DNA from: Cricetomys ansorgei
Lineage: Eukaryota > Chordata > Mammalia > Rodentia > Nesomyidae
Reading direction: 5' to 3'
Assembly: GCA_026225945.1 (NCBI GenBank)
Contig: JAMJFZ010002307.1
Location: forward strand, 6,175,001 to 6,239,000
Length of the DNA: 64,000 nucleotides
Notes under the pieces: generated by a model
The model's input: the letters and a program-made list of their open reading frames with translations, nothing else
The model's database searches: none
What the model was told of the DNA's origin: nothing
Shown here: positions 11,303 to 21,575 of the stretch, piece after piece
Layout: every line of letters begins with the position of its first letter
Numbering within the stretch: the first letter of the stretch is position 1
Program-made: the position numbers and the translations under genes

Positions 11303-11700
11303 TGTTTTCCAGAACTAGGTTGGCTTCCTAGTGTTATCTCACTTTTACGAAATTTGTGGAAGCACTTTTGTGCGTATAATTCTTAAGTTTTTATACTTAT
11401 ATAATACCTAGAATACAATTTGTTTTACTCTGAGGTTTCCTTTATGCTTACAATTAATAGAAGCATACTTTCAGGAGTACATTTTTAAAAACTAATTTAT
11501 ATGACAGTGTGACACAGCCCAATTTTAATATTAATTACAGCCACAGAGGGAAACATACTTAAAAAATGTAGTATATATTTTACTATGTTCTTTTGGACTT
11601 ACATTGTCTTCAACAAGTGGCTTGGCTATTTTAAACATAAAGCATTTGGTGGGAATAATCAGAAACTATGGACTTATTTATGTTGTTTCCTTATTAACTA
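11303..11700. other. Unique AT-rich non-coding DNA
   Basis: Nothing recognised between the solo LTR and the next B3. Confidence 0.55.
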
Positions 11701-11908
11701 TTTTAATAAATCTTTTTAATCTGTAATTATGTGCATTGTGCAGGTTTGTGTATGTTAGTGCCCATGGAGCCCAGGGACGTCAGATTCCCTGGAGCTGGAG
11801 TTACAGGCAATTTCGAGTTTCCCAGTGTGGATAGCAGAGTGCAGATTCAGGTCCTCTGCCAGATCAGCTGAGATCATGCTCTTGACCACTGAGTCATATC
11901 TCGGCCTT
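11701..11908 (-). mobile_element. B3 SINE, antisense
   Basis: The sequence tgcccatggagcccagggac, then tggagctggagttacaggca and ttgaccactgagtcatatct, follows the B3 antisense consensus through to the tRNA-derived head. Confidence 0.8.
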
Positions 11909-12315
11909 GTGCTGTTTCTTTTGTTGATTGGTTTACACTCCAGAGAGGATTTATTCTGTTGATCTCAACAACTCATTACGTGCCTTGCAGCAAATTGTGA
12001 CTTCAGATATTAAAGATGTAAACAGAGAGAGAAATACCAGAGAAAATGGAAAAGAGAAGAAAGAGGGGGCACAGTCTCTCGCAGAATCCTGATTCAAGTT
12101 AGTTTGTTTATATTAGGCATTAATCCAGTTGGTACAGACGAAGAGAATCACAGATTCTATGAAAATAGATTCACATCATTGTCTTGAGTTTTCACTACAT
12201 CACTGCTGCTTAAGACAATATACTCTAAGATACTTTAAATAAACACACTCAATAGAAATCTTTAATGAAAGTTTTATTGTATTTTTTAAAATATTGAATG
12301 AATAATGGTAGAAGT

Positions 12316-12343
12316 AAAAAAAAAAAAAAAAGAAAAAAGAAAA
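12316..12343. repeat. Poly(A) tract
   Basis: A-rich run with two G interruptions. No SINE or L1 body is visible to its left. Confidence 0.9.
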
Positions 12344-13181
12344 TCACAGCTTCTAACAGCAGAATGTAAACTACCCATTGACCTGACTTCATTTTCCCAG
12401 TGACCCAAAATAACAGTTATCCACACACACACAGTGACAACACAGGCACGTGCAGCTACCTGGAATGCACTCGAGCAGGAGCAGCCCACACTCGACAATG
12501 AGCACGCACATACTGCACAGTACAGTAGTCACGCGTGAGAACGCAGAAGTTCCACCCACGTACTTCTTTCTGTCATGTTTACAGAAAGGTAAACAGAAAC
12601 TGCTATGAAAAATACATTTCCTACATCTTTACAAAAATATCCCGGGAGGAAAGAGAATACTCTTGAGTGTGAAGCCCAGCCTTTACGCTGTCAGGCAATG
12701 TAATTATGGAAGCAAAACATATCCACATTGTCTAATTAGGTCATTAAAAAGCACGAACGCATCATGGAAGCTTTTACCTTTGCTTAAGACAATGAAAACA
12801 GTCTGGTAATATAGAAAGCTTTAGAATTTGTTTCTTCTCAAAAAATAATACGTCCTTTCATCTTCCTTAGACAAAGACAATTAATTTAGAGACAAAGTCT
12901 TCTAATTAGTTCAGAGTTTACCCCTTATTATATTTCAGAATGTTTAACCAGAAACAGGAAGATGGGGGGGAAGAGAGAAAATTCATGGAAAATTATCAAA
13001 GGAAGTGAATGAAATCAAGAGAGTCTGCAGAGCAGAGAGGAATATAAAGTTCACATTCACATACACACCGAAGCAATCTGGGAAAGCAGGAAGGTCTCAG
13101 GAGGAAAAGACTGACATCTGCCTGTGGGTTCCGAAATCCAGACTTTAACTACAGCTAACTTAAATAAAAACAAATGGCATC
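12344..13181. other. Unique non-coding DNA with a small CpG cluster and a conserved-looking AT block
   Basis: About eight CpGs lie in 12448-12560, clearly denser than the surroundings. From 12690 to 12960 the DNA is repeat-free and carries several TAATTA/CTAATTAG-type homeodomain cores and acaaag motifs. No gene is seen. Confidence 0.45.
12690..12960. promoter_or_regulatory. Candidate conserved non-coding element
   Basis: Repeat-free, with taattatgg, gtctaattagg, gacaattaatttag and cttctaattagttc spaced over about 200 bases, plus two gacaaag motifs. TAATTA-type cores are what homeodomain proteins bind. The element lies about 350 bases from the 51-nt exon candidate. Conservation itself was not tested. 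Confidence 0.3.
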
Positions 13182-13201
13182 TTTTTTTTTTTTTTTTTTT
13201 T
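13182..13201. repeat. Poly(T) tract
   Basis: Twenty consecutive T. No SINE body follows on the right, so it is not assigned to an element. Confidence 0.9.
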
Positions 13202-13305
13202 GCTTCTTCCTCTGCCCACTGATATTATTTCTTGAATTTCACAGGATGTCATTCTTCAAAGCATTAAGAAACAGAACCTGAGAAAATAAGGGAGAGGATA
13301 TTTAC

Positions 13306-13356
13306 CTGGGATCCTCGTGGGCCTCTCTTGTGGTCCCATTCTGAATGACCCATGAG
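13306..13356 (-). other. Candidate 51-nt internal exon
   Basis: On the minus strand a pyrimidine tract ending ttccctcttgtctcaacag (plus 13357-13375) precedes 51 bases that end CCCAG and are followed by gtaaatatcc (plus 13296-13305). Both splice sites match consensus well, and a plausible branch site (cattgattta) lies upstream. All three frames are open. They read [33 protein letters not shown] and [16 protein letters not shown]. The first ends in two Gly-X-Y triplets, which would fit collagen exon phasing, but I match no known protein. Chance splice pairs are frequent in 64 kb, so this is only a candidate. Confidence 0.3.
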
Positions 13357-13831
13357 CTGTTGAGACAAGAGGGAAATTATGGTAAATCAATGCTTTATTT
13401 TACAGGACCAGTGTTTTTATTCTGACTTTGAAAGAATAATTAACCTGCTGAAATCTGTATTCTAATAGGAACAGGATTGAGTAGATAGCATGGGTAAATT
13501 AACATGGAGGAATAAATTGTCTTGATAGCTAGCATTTTCAAACCATACTGGTGCCAGAGGTATCTTCACATCTCTGGTAGGAAGAATCTGCTGTGTATGG
13601 CTTTACTATCCTTTGCCAGAGGGATCCTAGACACACATCAAAATGTGCAAAGCTTCACTTTCATGTCAGTAAGCCTGGGTTATCCAAGGAAATAAACGCT
13701 GTAAGTCACCCAAAGGGGCTGTCTAATGGGCGGTCGGCAAGAAGAAGCAGAGGGCCAATTTTATTTTTAGTAATTGTCAATTCTCTTCTGGTGCCATCGC
13801 AAATGGGACAGAGTCAAGGGGTAAAATGAAG
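13357..13831. other. Unique non-coding DNA
   Basis: No repeat recognised up to the B1 at 13832. A 78-codon plus frame at 13593 is unremarkable. Confidence 0.5.
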
Positions 13832-13955
13832 AGCCAGGTGTGGCGGCGCACACCTGTAACACAACCATCCAGAGGTGGAAGTTGAAGGATCTGCGTTTAG
13901 AACCAGCCAAAGGCCAGTCTGCGTGGTGTGAGACTCTGTCTCAGAAACAAAACAA
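13832..13955 (+). mobile_element. B1 SINE, sense
   Basis: Begins gccaggtgtggcggcgcaca and ends in the typical gagactctgtctcagaaaca followed by an A-rich tail. The middle is diverged. Just past it, acaagtacc occurs twice within about 25 bases. Confidence 0.85.
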
Positions 13956-14970
13956 GTACCGAACCACACAAGACAAGTACCAAAACACCCAGAATCAACC
14001 AACCTAACAGGAAATAGGCCATCAAGTCACAAAGCTTCATGTTTGTAGTTTTTACAACAAAGATAAAGTACTATCAAGTTACACCAAAAATAGGAATACC
14101 TCTGAGCTGCTTTGCCTACAAAGCAGAATCATTATTTATTTGAAAGTAAAATATTAAAGAAATATATCTTCATGGAAGCTGAGAGGAAGGAGACTTCCCT
14201 TATCTTCCCTGCACACTTACTTCTCATAATTACTAACTGAAGGCCTCCTCACAACCACCAAGGTCACTAACACGGACCATAATTATATCGCCCACATTCC
14301 TCCATCTCCCGTGTACAGCCTTACTCTTAATTGCTATGGTAACAAGCTTCCACGTTAACAACAGGAACCATGTGCCTTTCAACGTCATCCAAGAAAACAG
14401 GCCGAGGCTGAGGCTTGACTGATGGATGGAACACCGTGATGTAAGGAGACTGAATTCTACACGTTAAGTGTTCAGCGCTCCACAAACAAATTGACAGGCT
14501 CTACCGAACTTTAACAAAACCTAATGGAATATTTTAAATAATATTAAAAACATACTTAAAGGTCACTACAAAAGCACAAGTCATACTAGAGGATTGTTTC
14601 TAAGAGTTTAATATATAGAATGACACATATAGTTAATAATGTACTAATAATAGCTAATAATGGTGAGAAAGTAAATTGTCGGCATCTTTACCACAAAAAA
14701 GAAAAATAAAGGTCACTGTTCATTGAACAGTCCATGCCAATTTGGGTACACACTGTCCTTCCTCCAAGGGCCCCTCTCTGTCACCCCTGTGCTTACGTCT
14801 ATGTGAACGCATTGTAGTAAAACCCACCGCTGCCTTAAAAATAAAATATAACAGATGAGATGATAGCTATATCTGTTTATTTGAATGTTTTGTTTACTTT
14901 GAATGTTATATTACAGCAGGAAAGCTGAGGAAGAAAGAGTGACAATTTATAAAACAAATGTAAAAGAGTC
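13956..14970. other. Unique non-coding DNA
   Basis: No repeat recognised. The stretch at 14230-14500 is relatively GC-rich and complex for this window, without a specific function visible. Confidence 0.5.
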
Positions 14971-15037
14971 GGGGCTACACCTCAGTGGTAGAATATGGGG
15001 TTTGCTTCCAGCACCGATTTAAAAAAGATAAAATAAA
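14971..15037 (+). mobile_element. ID-like SINE fragment, sense
   Basis: The string ggggctacacctcagtggta, gaatatgggg and ttccagcaccgatttaaaaa keeps the A-box and the 3' end of a tRNA-Ala-derived ID element, with the middle deleted. Confidence 0.6.
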
Positions 15038-15289
15038 TTCAACTCTAATTAACTTATGGGAAAGGTTAGTTTTATTAAAAACGAAAGTCAGTAAAGTAAG
15101 ATGTTCTACTACCTATTAAATCAGTAAATTTATCACAGTGAATACCTGCTAGAAAGTAAAGGGGGAAAGTAATACAAAGTATCTCTAGCTACCTGCACAT
15201 GCAAATATATAAATACATTATGCATGTGCACATTTTATTTATGCACGTGTATATAAGTATGCAAATTCACTGTTCTTTACACCATATAC

Positions 15290-15508
15290 TAGAGAGGTGG
15301 CTCATTGGTTAAGAGCATTTGCTGCTCTGAAGGAGGATCCAGGTTCAGTTCCAGCATGTACATGGAAGCCCACAACCAACTCTCCTGAACTCAAGTTTCA
15401 GGGTATCTGATGGACATTCAAGGGCACCAGGCACACATATGGTACATAGACATACATGCAGGAAAAACACTCATACACATAAAATAGAAATAAAAACAAG
15501 TCTTAAAA
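15290..15508 (+). mobile_element. B3 SINE, sense
   Basis: The head agagaggtggctcattggtt then aagagcatttgctgctctga is the B2/B3 tRNA part. The body gggcaccaggcacacatatg and tail acactcatacacataaaata identify B3. It ends in an A-rich tail. Confidence 0.85.
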
Positions 15509-15759
15509 GGTGTACTCTTTGACCCAAGTAAATTAAAATATAAAAACCCAGTAACAATTATATGTTAAAATCTGTTTTCCAACAGAGGACGAATCAGCCA
15601 GTAAGTTACAGTATGAAAATAATACAGAGCACAATTTAAGATTTGACTTTAAAATCTTTGACAAAATTAGTATAAGGAATCCTTGGGATATGATAAGTCA
15701 AAAACAAACTAAGGTAATTTATGCTACTCATTTTATAAGACATAGTTGACCACTGTACT

Positions 15760-16080
15760 CAGCAGGCATATTGTAATGATTTAATTATAGTTTGGCTAGC
15801 ACATCATTTGGACAAAATTAGCCTAACTAGCCATTACGCAAAATTAAATGTTCACACGGTTCATACTCCTTTAATGTTTTATTTTTAAATTTCTGATTTA
15901 TGGGCATTGCCTTTGCTGGCAAATGCTCATTAATTCCAATTTGAAGTAGCTGATGAGGTTCACAAATACTAATCAATCAAGTAATTAGTATGCTTTTTAA
16001 ATATTTAAATTAAAGCTGTTTAATTACTTATTCTCCAGAACTATCAAAAGCAATTCTTGACACAGTTCAATTGTTGGCCT
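15760..16080. promoter_or_regulatory. Candidate conserved AT-rich block
   Basis: Repeat-free, with aattatagtttggctagc, tcaatcaagtaattagtatg and gctgtttaattacttattc among several TAATTA cores. It directly precedes the 42-nt exon candidate, where flanking intronic conservation would be expected if that exon were real. Conservation was not measured. Confidence 0.3.
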
Positions 16081-16094
16081 CTTTGTGTCCTTAG

Positions 16095-16136
16095 GTTGGC
16101 TTATACCAAGAAGAGGAAGGAGAGGAGCTACGTATG
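16095..16136 (+). other. Candidate 42-nt microexon
   Basis: A pyrimidine-rich acceptor (ttggcctctttgtgtccttag, 16074-16094, last 20 typical) is followed by 42 bases and a perfect gtaagt donor at 16137. All frames are open. Phase 0 reads VGLYQEEEGEELRM, and the phase with one leading base reads LAYTKKRKERSYV. Size, phase and donor strength resemble regulated microexons. I do not recognise the peptide, and the other exon candidate 2.7 kb away is on the opposite strand, so at most one is likely to belong to a host gene. Confidence 0.3.
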
Positions 16137-16800
16137 GTAAGTTCAGTGGTAAAGTGGCAAACAGTTTTATTAAAGTGTTCAGAAAAGAATATCTATAGGA
16201 GGCTGACTGATGTGATTATCATCTGTGCTACTAATGATTTCAAGCCACCAGGGTTAGAATAACTTGGCAAAGTCTGCTACACATGGCTATCGCAGTAAAC
16301 ACAGGTGAATTAATTTTCTAAGTTAAAAATTACAATCTGTTTTCTAGAGATTAAAGAGAGAATATTTGCAAATGACATCAGCTCAAGAAGTCAATGCTTT
16401 TCTCAGACCAGAACTAAGATAAGAAAAGCGTGGATTTCTCCTCTCTCTTAGTCACTAATATCTTAAAGATGTTGACTGTTTTTAGCCTAAGAATAATGGC
16501 ATTTCCAAGGTGTGCTGATTTGAGTCACCATATGTTACAGAAGATTAAATAAGTAATTTGTAAATCAGAGCTTTTACAAATACTTCTACAAAAACTCACT
16601 GTCTAAATTTGGCCTTTTTATTGAAAATAAAGAAAAAACAGTATATTTTCCAAGTGTGTTATCTATCAGAGACAGAAATTTCCCAGCAATGTATGATAAA
16701 CTAAAAAGAGAACATTAGTGTAAATCAATACTATTTTATTCTTTTATGAATATTCATATGACTTATTTAAAATATATGGGCTAACCAAGAATATGACATG
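16137..16800. other. Unique AT-rich non-coding DNA
   Basis: No interspersed repeat recognised up to the B3 at 16801. Confidence 0.5.
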
Positions 16801-17020
16801 TTTAAAGATTTATTTTCATTTTATGTGTGTGTGTGCCTGCATGAGCTTCTGTGCCATGTGCATGCAGAAGCCTCCAGTGGTCAGCAGAGGGCAGCAGAAG
16901 GCAGCAGATTCCAGGAGCTTTAGTTATAGATGGTTGTCCGCTGACATGTGTGTGCTAGGAGCCATATCCAGGTCCTCTACATGAGCAGTGACTAACTGCT
17001 GAGCTATGTCACCAGCCCCG
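16801..17020 (-). mobile_element. B3 SINE, antisense
   Basis: The sequence ttaaagatttattttcattt, tatgtgtgtg, then gctgacatgtgtgtgctagg and tgctgagctatgtcaccagc follows antisense B3. A short duplication agcagagggcagcagaaggc lies within it. A ten-base T run and a (TAC)5 tract follow. Confidence 0.8.
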
Positions 17021-17222
17021 GATTGTGGGTTTTTTTTTTTAAAGTATAGATTACTACTACTACTACTATTTTCAATGTCATCAAAAGTTCTACGTGGAAC
17101 TTTATACGCTATGCAAAATATAAATAAAAAGCAATTAACTCTGAAATTAACAAATGAGATACAGCTCTTTAAATAAGAAGGGCGTCACAGAAAATTAACT
17201 GGCTATTTCCCTTTATAGGTTC

Positions 17223-17238
17223 CCTTAAATTCTATTTT
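17223..17238. other. Left target-site duplication of a B1
   Basis: ccttaaattctatttt matches the copy at 17408-17423 at 15 of 16 positions. Confidence 0.7.
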
Positions 17239-17407
17239 GTTGTTGTTTTGTTTTGTTTTCCGGGACAGGGTTTCTCTGTTGTAACTCTGGCTGTCCTAGA
17301 ACTCACTTTGTAGACCAGGCTGGCCTTGAACTTACAGAGATCTGCTTGCCTTTGCCTCCTGTGTGTCTGGATTAAAAGTGTGTGCCACCACAGCCCAGCC
17401 TTACCAG
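17239..17407 (-). mobile_element. B1 SINE, antisense, with target-site duplication
   Basis: Near full-length antisense B1: a T/G-rich tail, gggacagggtttctctgttg, gtagaccaggctggccttga and gtgccaccacagccc. A 16-bp direct repeat flanks it (17223-17238 and 17408-17423, one mismatch), which marks L1-mediated retroposition. Confidence 0.9.
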
Positions 17408-17423
17408 CCTTAAATTCTGTTTT
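17408..17423. other. Right target-site duplication of a B1
   Basis: ccttaaattctgtttt, paired with 17223-17238. Confidence 0.7.
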
Positions 17424-18928
17424 TAATTAAAATAAGTTGAGCTCAAATTACCATTTATCATTTCAGTGTTGAGTGTATGGGGCTTATTACAGTATTTTCT
17501 GTGATTGTATTGCCACAGGAGCAGTGGCAAGTATTCCTTGAAAATTAGAACCAGGGCAAATGGTTTCAGAGAATGCTTAGATATTCTGCAACCCACTCTC
17601 TTGGCTAGTGACCATGAGTGAAAATATTGTTAAAATAAATATTAAGGAAGGCAGCATGTAGACCAGAGCCCGTGGATTTCAGAGTGAAGTACAGACTATT
17701 GCTATTCTATCAAGAAGAATATCACACATTCTTTTGATCAATCTGATAGATTTAGTGTTATCTTACAGATGATCAAAGCAGTCATAGGATTAGATTTAAA
17801 AAAAAAAAGACATTTATGGGCCAAAGACAACAAGGAACAGAAGTAGAAATTGGACATTTTTCTTCTTTCAATCTATCCCATATGGCCTAACCCTTCTAGA
17901 TAAATGAATAGCAGCAGGGCACCTAAGCAATTCTGGGAAAACTATCTGAAAGTTTTAACATATGATACTCCTTTGAGGGAAGAACATGTGTGACTTTAAG
18001 ATGTGTTAAATATAAGAGAAAGCTATGAGCCCTGGGAAATACATAAACTCTGGGAATGCAAACACGTTCTAGCTAAGAGCACATGGCCACTTAACTTAGA
18101 AAGAGAAAAATGTCTGTCTGTCACCATCTATTAAAAAATTACCCTTGGCTACTCACTGTGATTACTCCTTGGAGGACTGACGTTTTGATAAGTATCTTAC
18201 CAGAAGGTTTGAAGAAACACAGGTCATCAAGGTTAAGCCTACACATAGCTAGAGGGCAAAATCTTTCCATAGGATGAGGACGTCCAGGGAGGGGCTGGGG
18301 AGGGAGCAGAGTCCCTTGTGCCTTTTCTCAGTTCTCACGAGCCATGATGGGCAAAATAAAGACACTTAAATTTATTCCTGGTGAACAAACTACGCGTTCT
18401 TCAGGAGGAGAGACGAGTGTTCTATGAAGCGCGTAGGACATCGCAGCCCTTTGACACTGAGTCCTTTTCGTCTTTACAGAATAAATTCTTCCTTCCTCCC
18501 TCTTATTTTCAATAATAAATTTCTGCATCACAGCCTTCAGCTAGCAGTATGTTGCACAGTGCTGACTTCCAAGGAAAACAAAACCACTGCCAAGCGCAGC
18601 ATTCAAGAAGTTCACAGGAGTTAGCAAAGGCAGCGACGGGGAAACAGAAAGGCTCTATCTGAGCACAGATATTTTTTAAGAGTGCCGTGAGAAATCACGA
18701 GAGCTGCCATGATGTTTCCATAGGGAAGATGTTTTCGTTTAATGTTGATAGGGTTTCACTGTGCTATTCTCTCCCATGACTTGTTTAAATAAAAATCAAT
18801 GCCTTTACAGGGGCTTCCTGGGAGCATTGGTAGTGAGGTCTGAGAGCTGTAAGAGAACTGTGACTCCATAGGAAAGAAGAAATTATCCCTAGTATGTATT
18901 TAAAAAGATACAGAGGAAAAGTAAGTAG
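17424..18928. other. Unique non-coding DNA
   Basis: No repeat recognised over 1.5 kb apart from a short A run near 17798. Overlapping frames on both strands at 18328-18624 have no known domain. Confidence 0.5.
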
Positions 18929-19055
18929 TTGGGCCTCGTGGTACAGGCCTGTAACTGCTAGTTACTGAGGACTGCAAATTCAAGGCCCATTTAGGCTACA
19001 AAGCCAGTTGAACACCTGCTTGAACAACTGAGTGGGACCCCTAACTCCAAATAAA
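18929..19055 (+). mobile_element. Old B1-like SINE, sense
   Basis: The order ttgggcctcgtggtacaggc, ctgtaactgctagttactga, caaattcaaggcccatttag and gtgggacccctaactccaa is an old, diverged B1-like monomer. It is immediately followed by an ID-like unit, so the pair may be one composite element. Confidence 0.65.
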
Positions 19056-19068
19056 AGTTTGAAATGTG

Positions 19069-19140
19069 CTGGGCTACAGCTTAGTCAGAAAGCATTTGCC
19101 TAGCATGTGTAAGGCCACAGGTTCAATCCCCGGGATGGCT
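19069..19140 (+). mobile_element. ID-like SINE, sense
   Basis: The string gggctacagcttagtcagaa, agcatttgcctagcatgtgt and aggttcaatccccgggatgg retains both A and B boxes of the tRNA-Ala-derived ID family. Confidence 0.75.
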
Positions 19141-19261
19141 TAATGACCAAAGGTGAGAATGGAGAGTCGAGGTCACCAGGGTTCTGTTTTATGGAACTCC
19201 AAAGAAATCAGCTTTGCTTTGGGGAAGAAGGTTCACTTTACCAGGCTAACCTGTATTCTGT

Positions 19262-19350
19262 ACAGAGTAGAACTCTGTAGCTCAGGCTGGCTTCAAAGTC
19301 ACGGTGACCTTCCAAGCTCCTGATCCAGGCAATACATGTGCCAGCCATCC
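19262..19350 (-). mobile_element. B1-like fragment, antisense
   Basis: The sequence aactctgtagctcaggctgg then cttcaaagtcacggtgacct and aatacatgtgccagcc follows diverged antisense B1. Confidence 0.55.
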
Positions 19351-19451
19351 TTTCTAGTGGGTGAAACTTACTAAAAATATTTTTGAAAACAAAGTAATTT
19401 ACATAAGAGGAAGTTAAAGTTGCCACAGGGTCTGCTTTTTTAAGCCACTTG

Positions 19452-19800
19452 TTAACTTTTTGTTCATTAAATAAATATTTACCGTGCGCCTATGATGCAC
19501 AAGGCACTGATGTAGCCACAGCTTATACCGTGGTGAACAAAGCAAAAGATACAGCATCGTTAGAGGTTTACAGCATCGCTAGAGGAGGGGTGTGCATGAG
19601 AGAGAGAGAAAGGCAGGCGCTGGCACAGAGCTACACTCCTGAAAGTAAGCCAGGGAAGTGCTTCTGAAAGATGGCCTCTCCCAGAGACCCGGAGAAAGCC
19701 AGACAGGCGCGCACATAGACCTGGAGGAAGAGCACATCAGACAGAACGCAGCTGGTGCACAGTTCCTGAGGCAGGAGTAGCAACAATGCCTGTGAGGACC
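19452..19800 (+). mobile_element. Ancient mammalian interspersed repeat, two patches
   Basis: Patch one (19465-19560) reads ttcattaaataaatatttac, cgtgcgcctatgatgcacaa, ggcactgatg and tggtgaacaaagcaaaagat, the pattern of an old mammal-wide repeat. Patch two (about 19640-19800) has ggaggaagagcacatcagac and cagttcctgaggcaggagta, which fit its downstream part. I cannot name the family with certainty. Confidence 0.45.
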
Positions 19801-20044
19801 AACAACGGACTGTTCCTAAGCCACCGTTTAAAAGGGGTCAGATTTGTGCAGTCACAGGTCTACACCTGATACTTCATTCCGACAGCAAAAATCAACCCCA
19901 AAGAGCATCCTCTATAAAAGACTGAGGCACTGGGAAGTCTCCTCATCCTACACGCTTACTTAATTCTACCCAGGGGCACTGTCTATTATTTGCCATAGAC
20001 AGCATATTTTCTTTTTCCTTGTGCTCTGTGTTGAGAATTATAAA

Positions 20045-20120
20045 ATGTGGCAGGGTACAGAGCACTTGCTTAGTGCATGGAAGGCTTTGTGTGGGTGGGC
20101 TCCTCCTCAGCACTGCAGGG
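20045..20120 (+). mobile_element. ID/B4-type tRNA-derived SINE fragment, sense
   Basis: The order tggcagggtacagagcactt, gcttagtgcatggaaggctt and ctcctcagcactgcagg matches the tRNA-like part of an ID/B4 SINE. Confidence 0.6.
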
Positions 20121-21216
20121 AGTGGGAGGTGGGAGGGATTCAAAGTGATAAGTGTTTGGGTGGGTGTGGCCTTCTGGCTCCACATCTAGTATGGCCATGG
20201 AATTTTCAGTGTGATGAGCCACATTCAAACTTCTTTCACCTTGACATGTCATCCCTCTGCCACAGGCTTCCCAATTTCTTAACAGGTAGGCATCCCCACT
20301 CCAGAATTCTGTATGAGAATATAGCCACCCTTCTGGTTCTGAGTGTGCGAAGCTCTGCCACGACGAAGCTTTTTACTGGGGAGATATGCAACTGAGCGTT
20401 CAGGTCAGCTCAGCCTTGTCTGCTTTATTCCTCAAGGTTCCTTTCATTGGTTGCTGGTTATCAAAAGTGGGGTGTCAAGACTACATTGTGCTCCTCAAAA
20501 AAAGGACATTGGAAGTTTGCTTCTCATCTGACTAGGTCAGATATAAGGTAGCATAATCACAGAGAAACCCCCACCCACCCACCCCCGCCACATACACACA
20601 CTTTGTTTCTCAGTCCTCCAGGGTTTCACATAAGGGATCTGAGGTTTTGCAAGATAATATACAGATCACAGGGAAAACAACTTACTGTCCTTCATAATTT
20701 AACGGCTAAACTAGGAGACAGTATCCACTGCCTTTGAGTGGACCAAGTAGGATTTCCAGCCTGCCTCATAAACAGCCCCCATTACATCTTCCTCAGGATT
20801 CCCACCCCCACCCCCCAACCCCTAGCCCTCAAATCAGCTCCAGGTTACAGGGCATTATCAGTATTGTTGATTTTACTGAAGGTTTTATGGGAGGGCAGAG
20901 GAATTGGTTACATTATACAAAATACAGCCAAGGGCCCTGAAAACAAGCTCTAGGGAGCACACAGCTCCTCTCTACCCCAACTTCGGCCTTGTGTCCTCTG
21001 TGACAAGGCAAAGAAAATGAGGTTGTTTTTTTTTTTTTTTCCAATTTACTAGTCCCAGTTTTTCTTGCCTTTAGAATCTTTCCCAAGATCAAACAAATCC
21101 CTTTGTAAATATCCCAGGGCAACACAGCTTTGCCTCTTGTACCCCTTCTTACATTGTCAGAAAAATTAGCATGAAAAAAGAAGTTCCTTAGAATTACCCT
21201 TTAAAAACATTAACAG
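20121..21216. other. Unique non-coding DNA with short simple tracts
   Basis: A C-rich (CCCA)n patch lies at 20569-20586, another near 20800-20822, and a 16-T run near 21026. The 124-codon plus frame at 20021-20395 overlaps the SINE fragment and has no recognisable domain. Confidence 0.5.
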
Positions 21217-21228
21217 TGTGTGGTGTGC

Positions 21229-21300
<72 letters not shown>
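21217..21300. repeat. (GT)n microsatellite
   Basis: About 40 GT units with one TTTT interruption. It is the expanded CA-type tail of the antisense B4 that follows. Confidence 0.95.
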
Positions 21301-21303
<3 letters not shown>

Positions 21304-21575
21304 ATGAGGATGTCTAGAGACCAGAGGTCCTCTTTGGGTGTTGGTCTTTATTATCATCCACCATTTTTGTTTTTGAGATGATTCCTCTTGTCTTGATCTC
21401 ACCATACAGCCAGGCTGGATATTCAGCCGTCCCAGGGACTCCATATCTTTACCTCTCCAGCATCAGGATTACAAGCATGTGCTACCACACTCGGCATTTT
21501 CGTATGGGTTCTGGGGATTGAACTCGGGTCCTTGTGCTAGCGGGGCAAGTAATTTACCTACTGAACTGACACTCT
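21301..21575 (-). mobile_element. B4-type SINE, antisense
   Basis: Antisense composite: a tail, ttgtttttgagatgattcct, a B1-like part with tcaggattacaagcatgtgc, then the tRNA-like part gggttctggggattgaactc, gggtccttgtgctagcgggg and acctactgaactgacactc. Both monomers are present in the order expected for B4. Confidence 0.8.

Noticed and set aside
18915..19140. Adjacent B1-like and ID-like units considered as one B4 element
   Set aside because: In B4 the tRNA/ID-like part precedes the B1-like part on the sense strand. Here the order is reversed, so they are listed as two elements.
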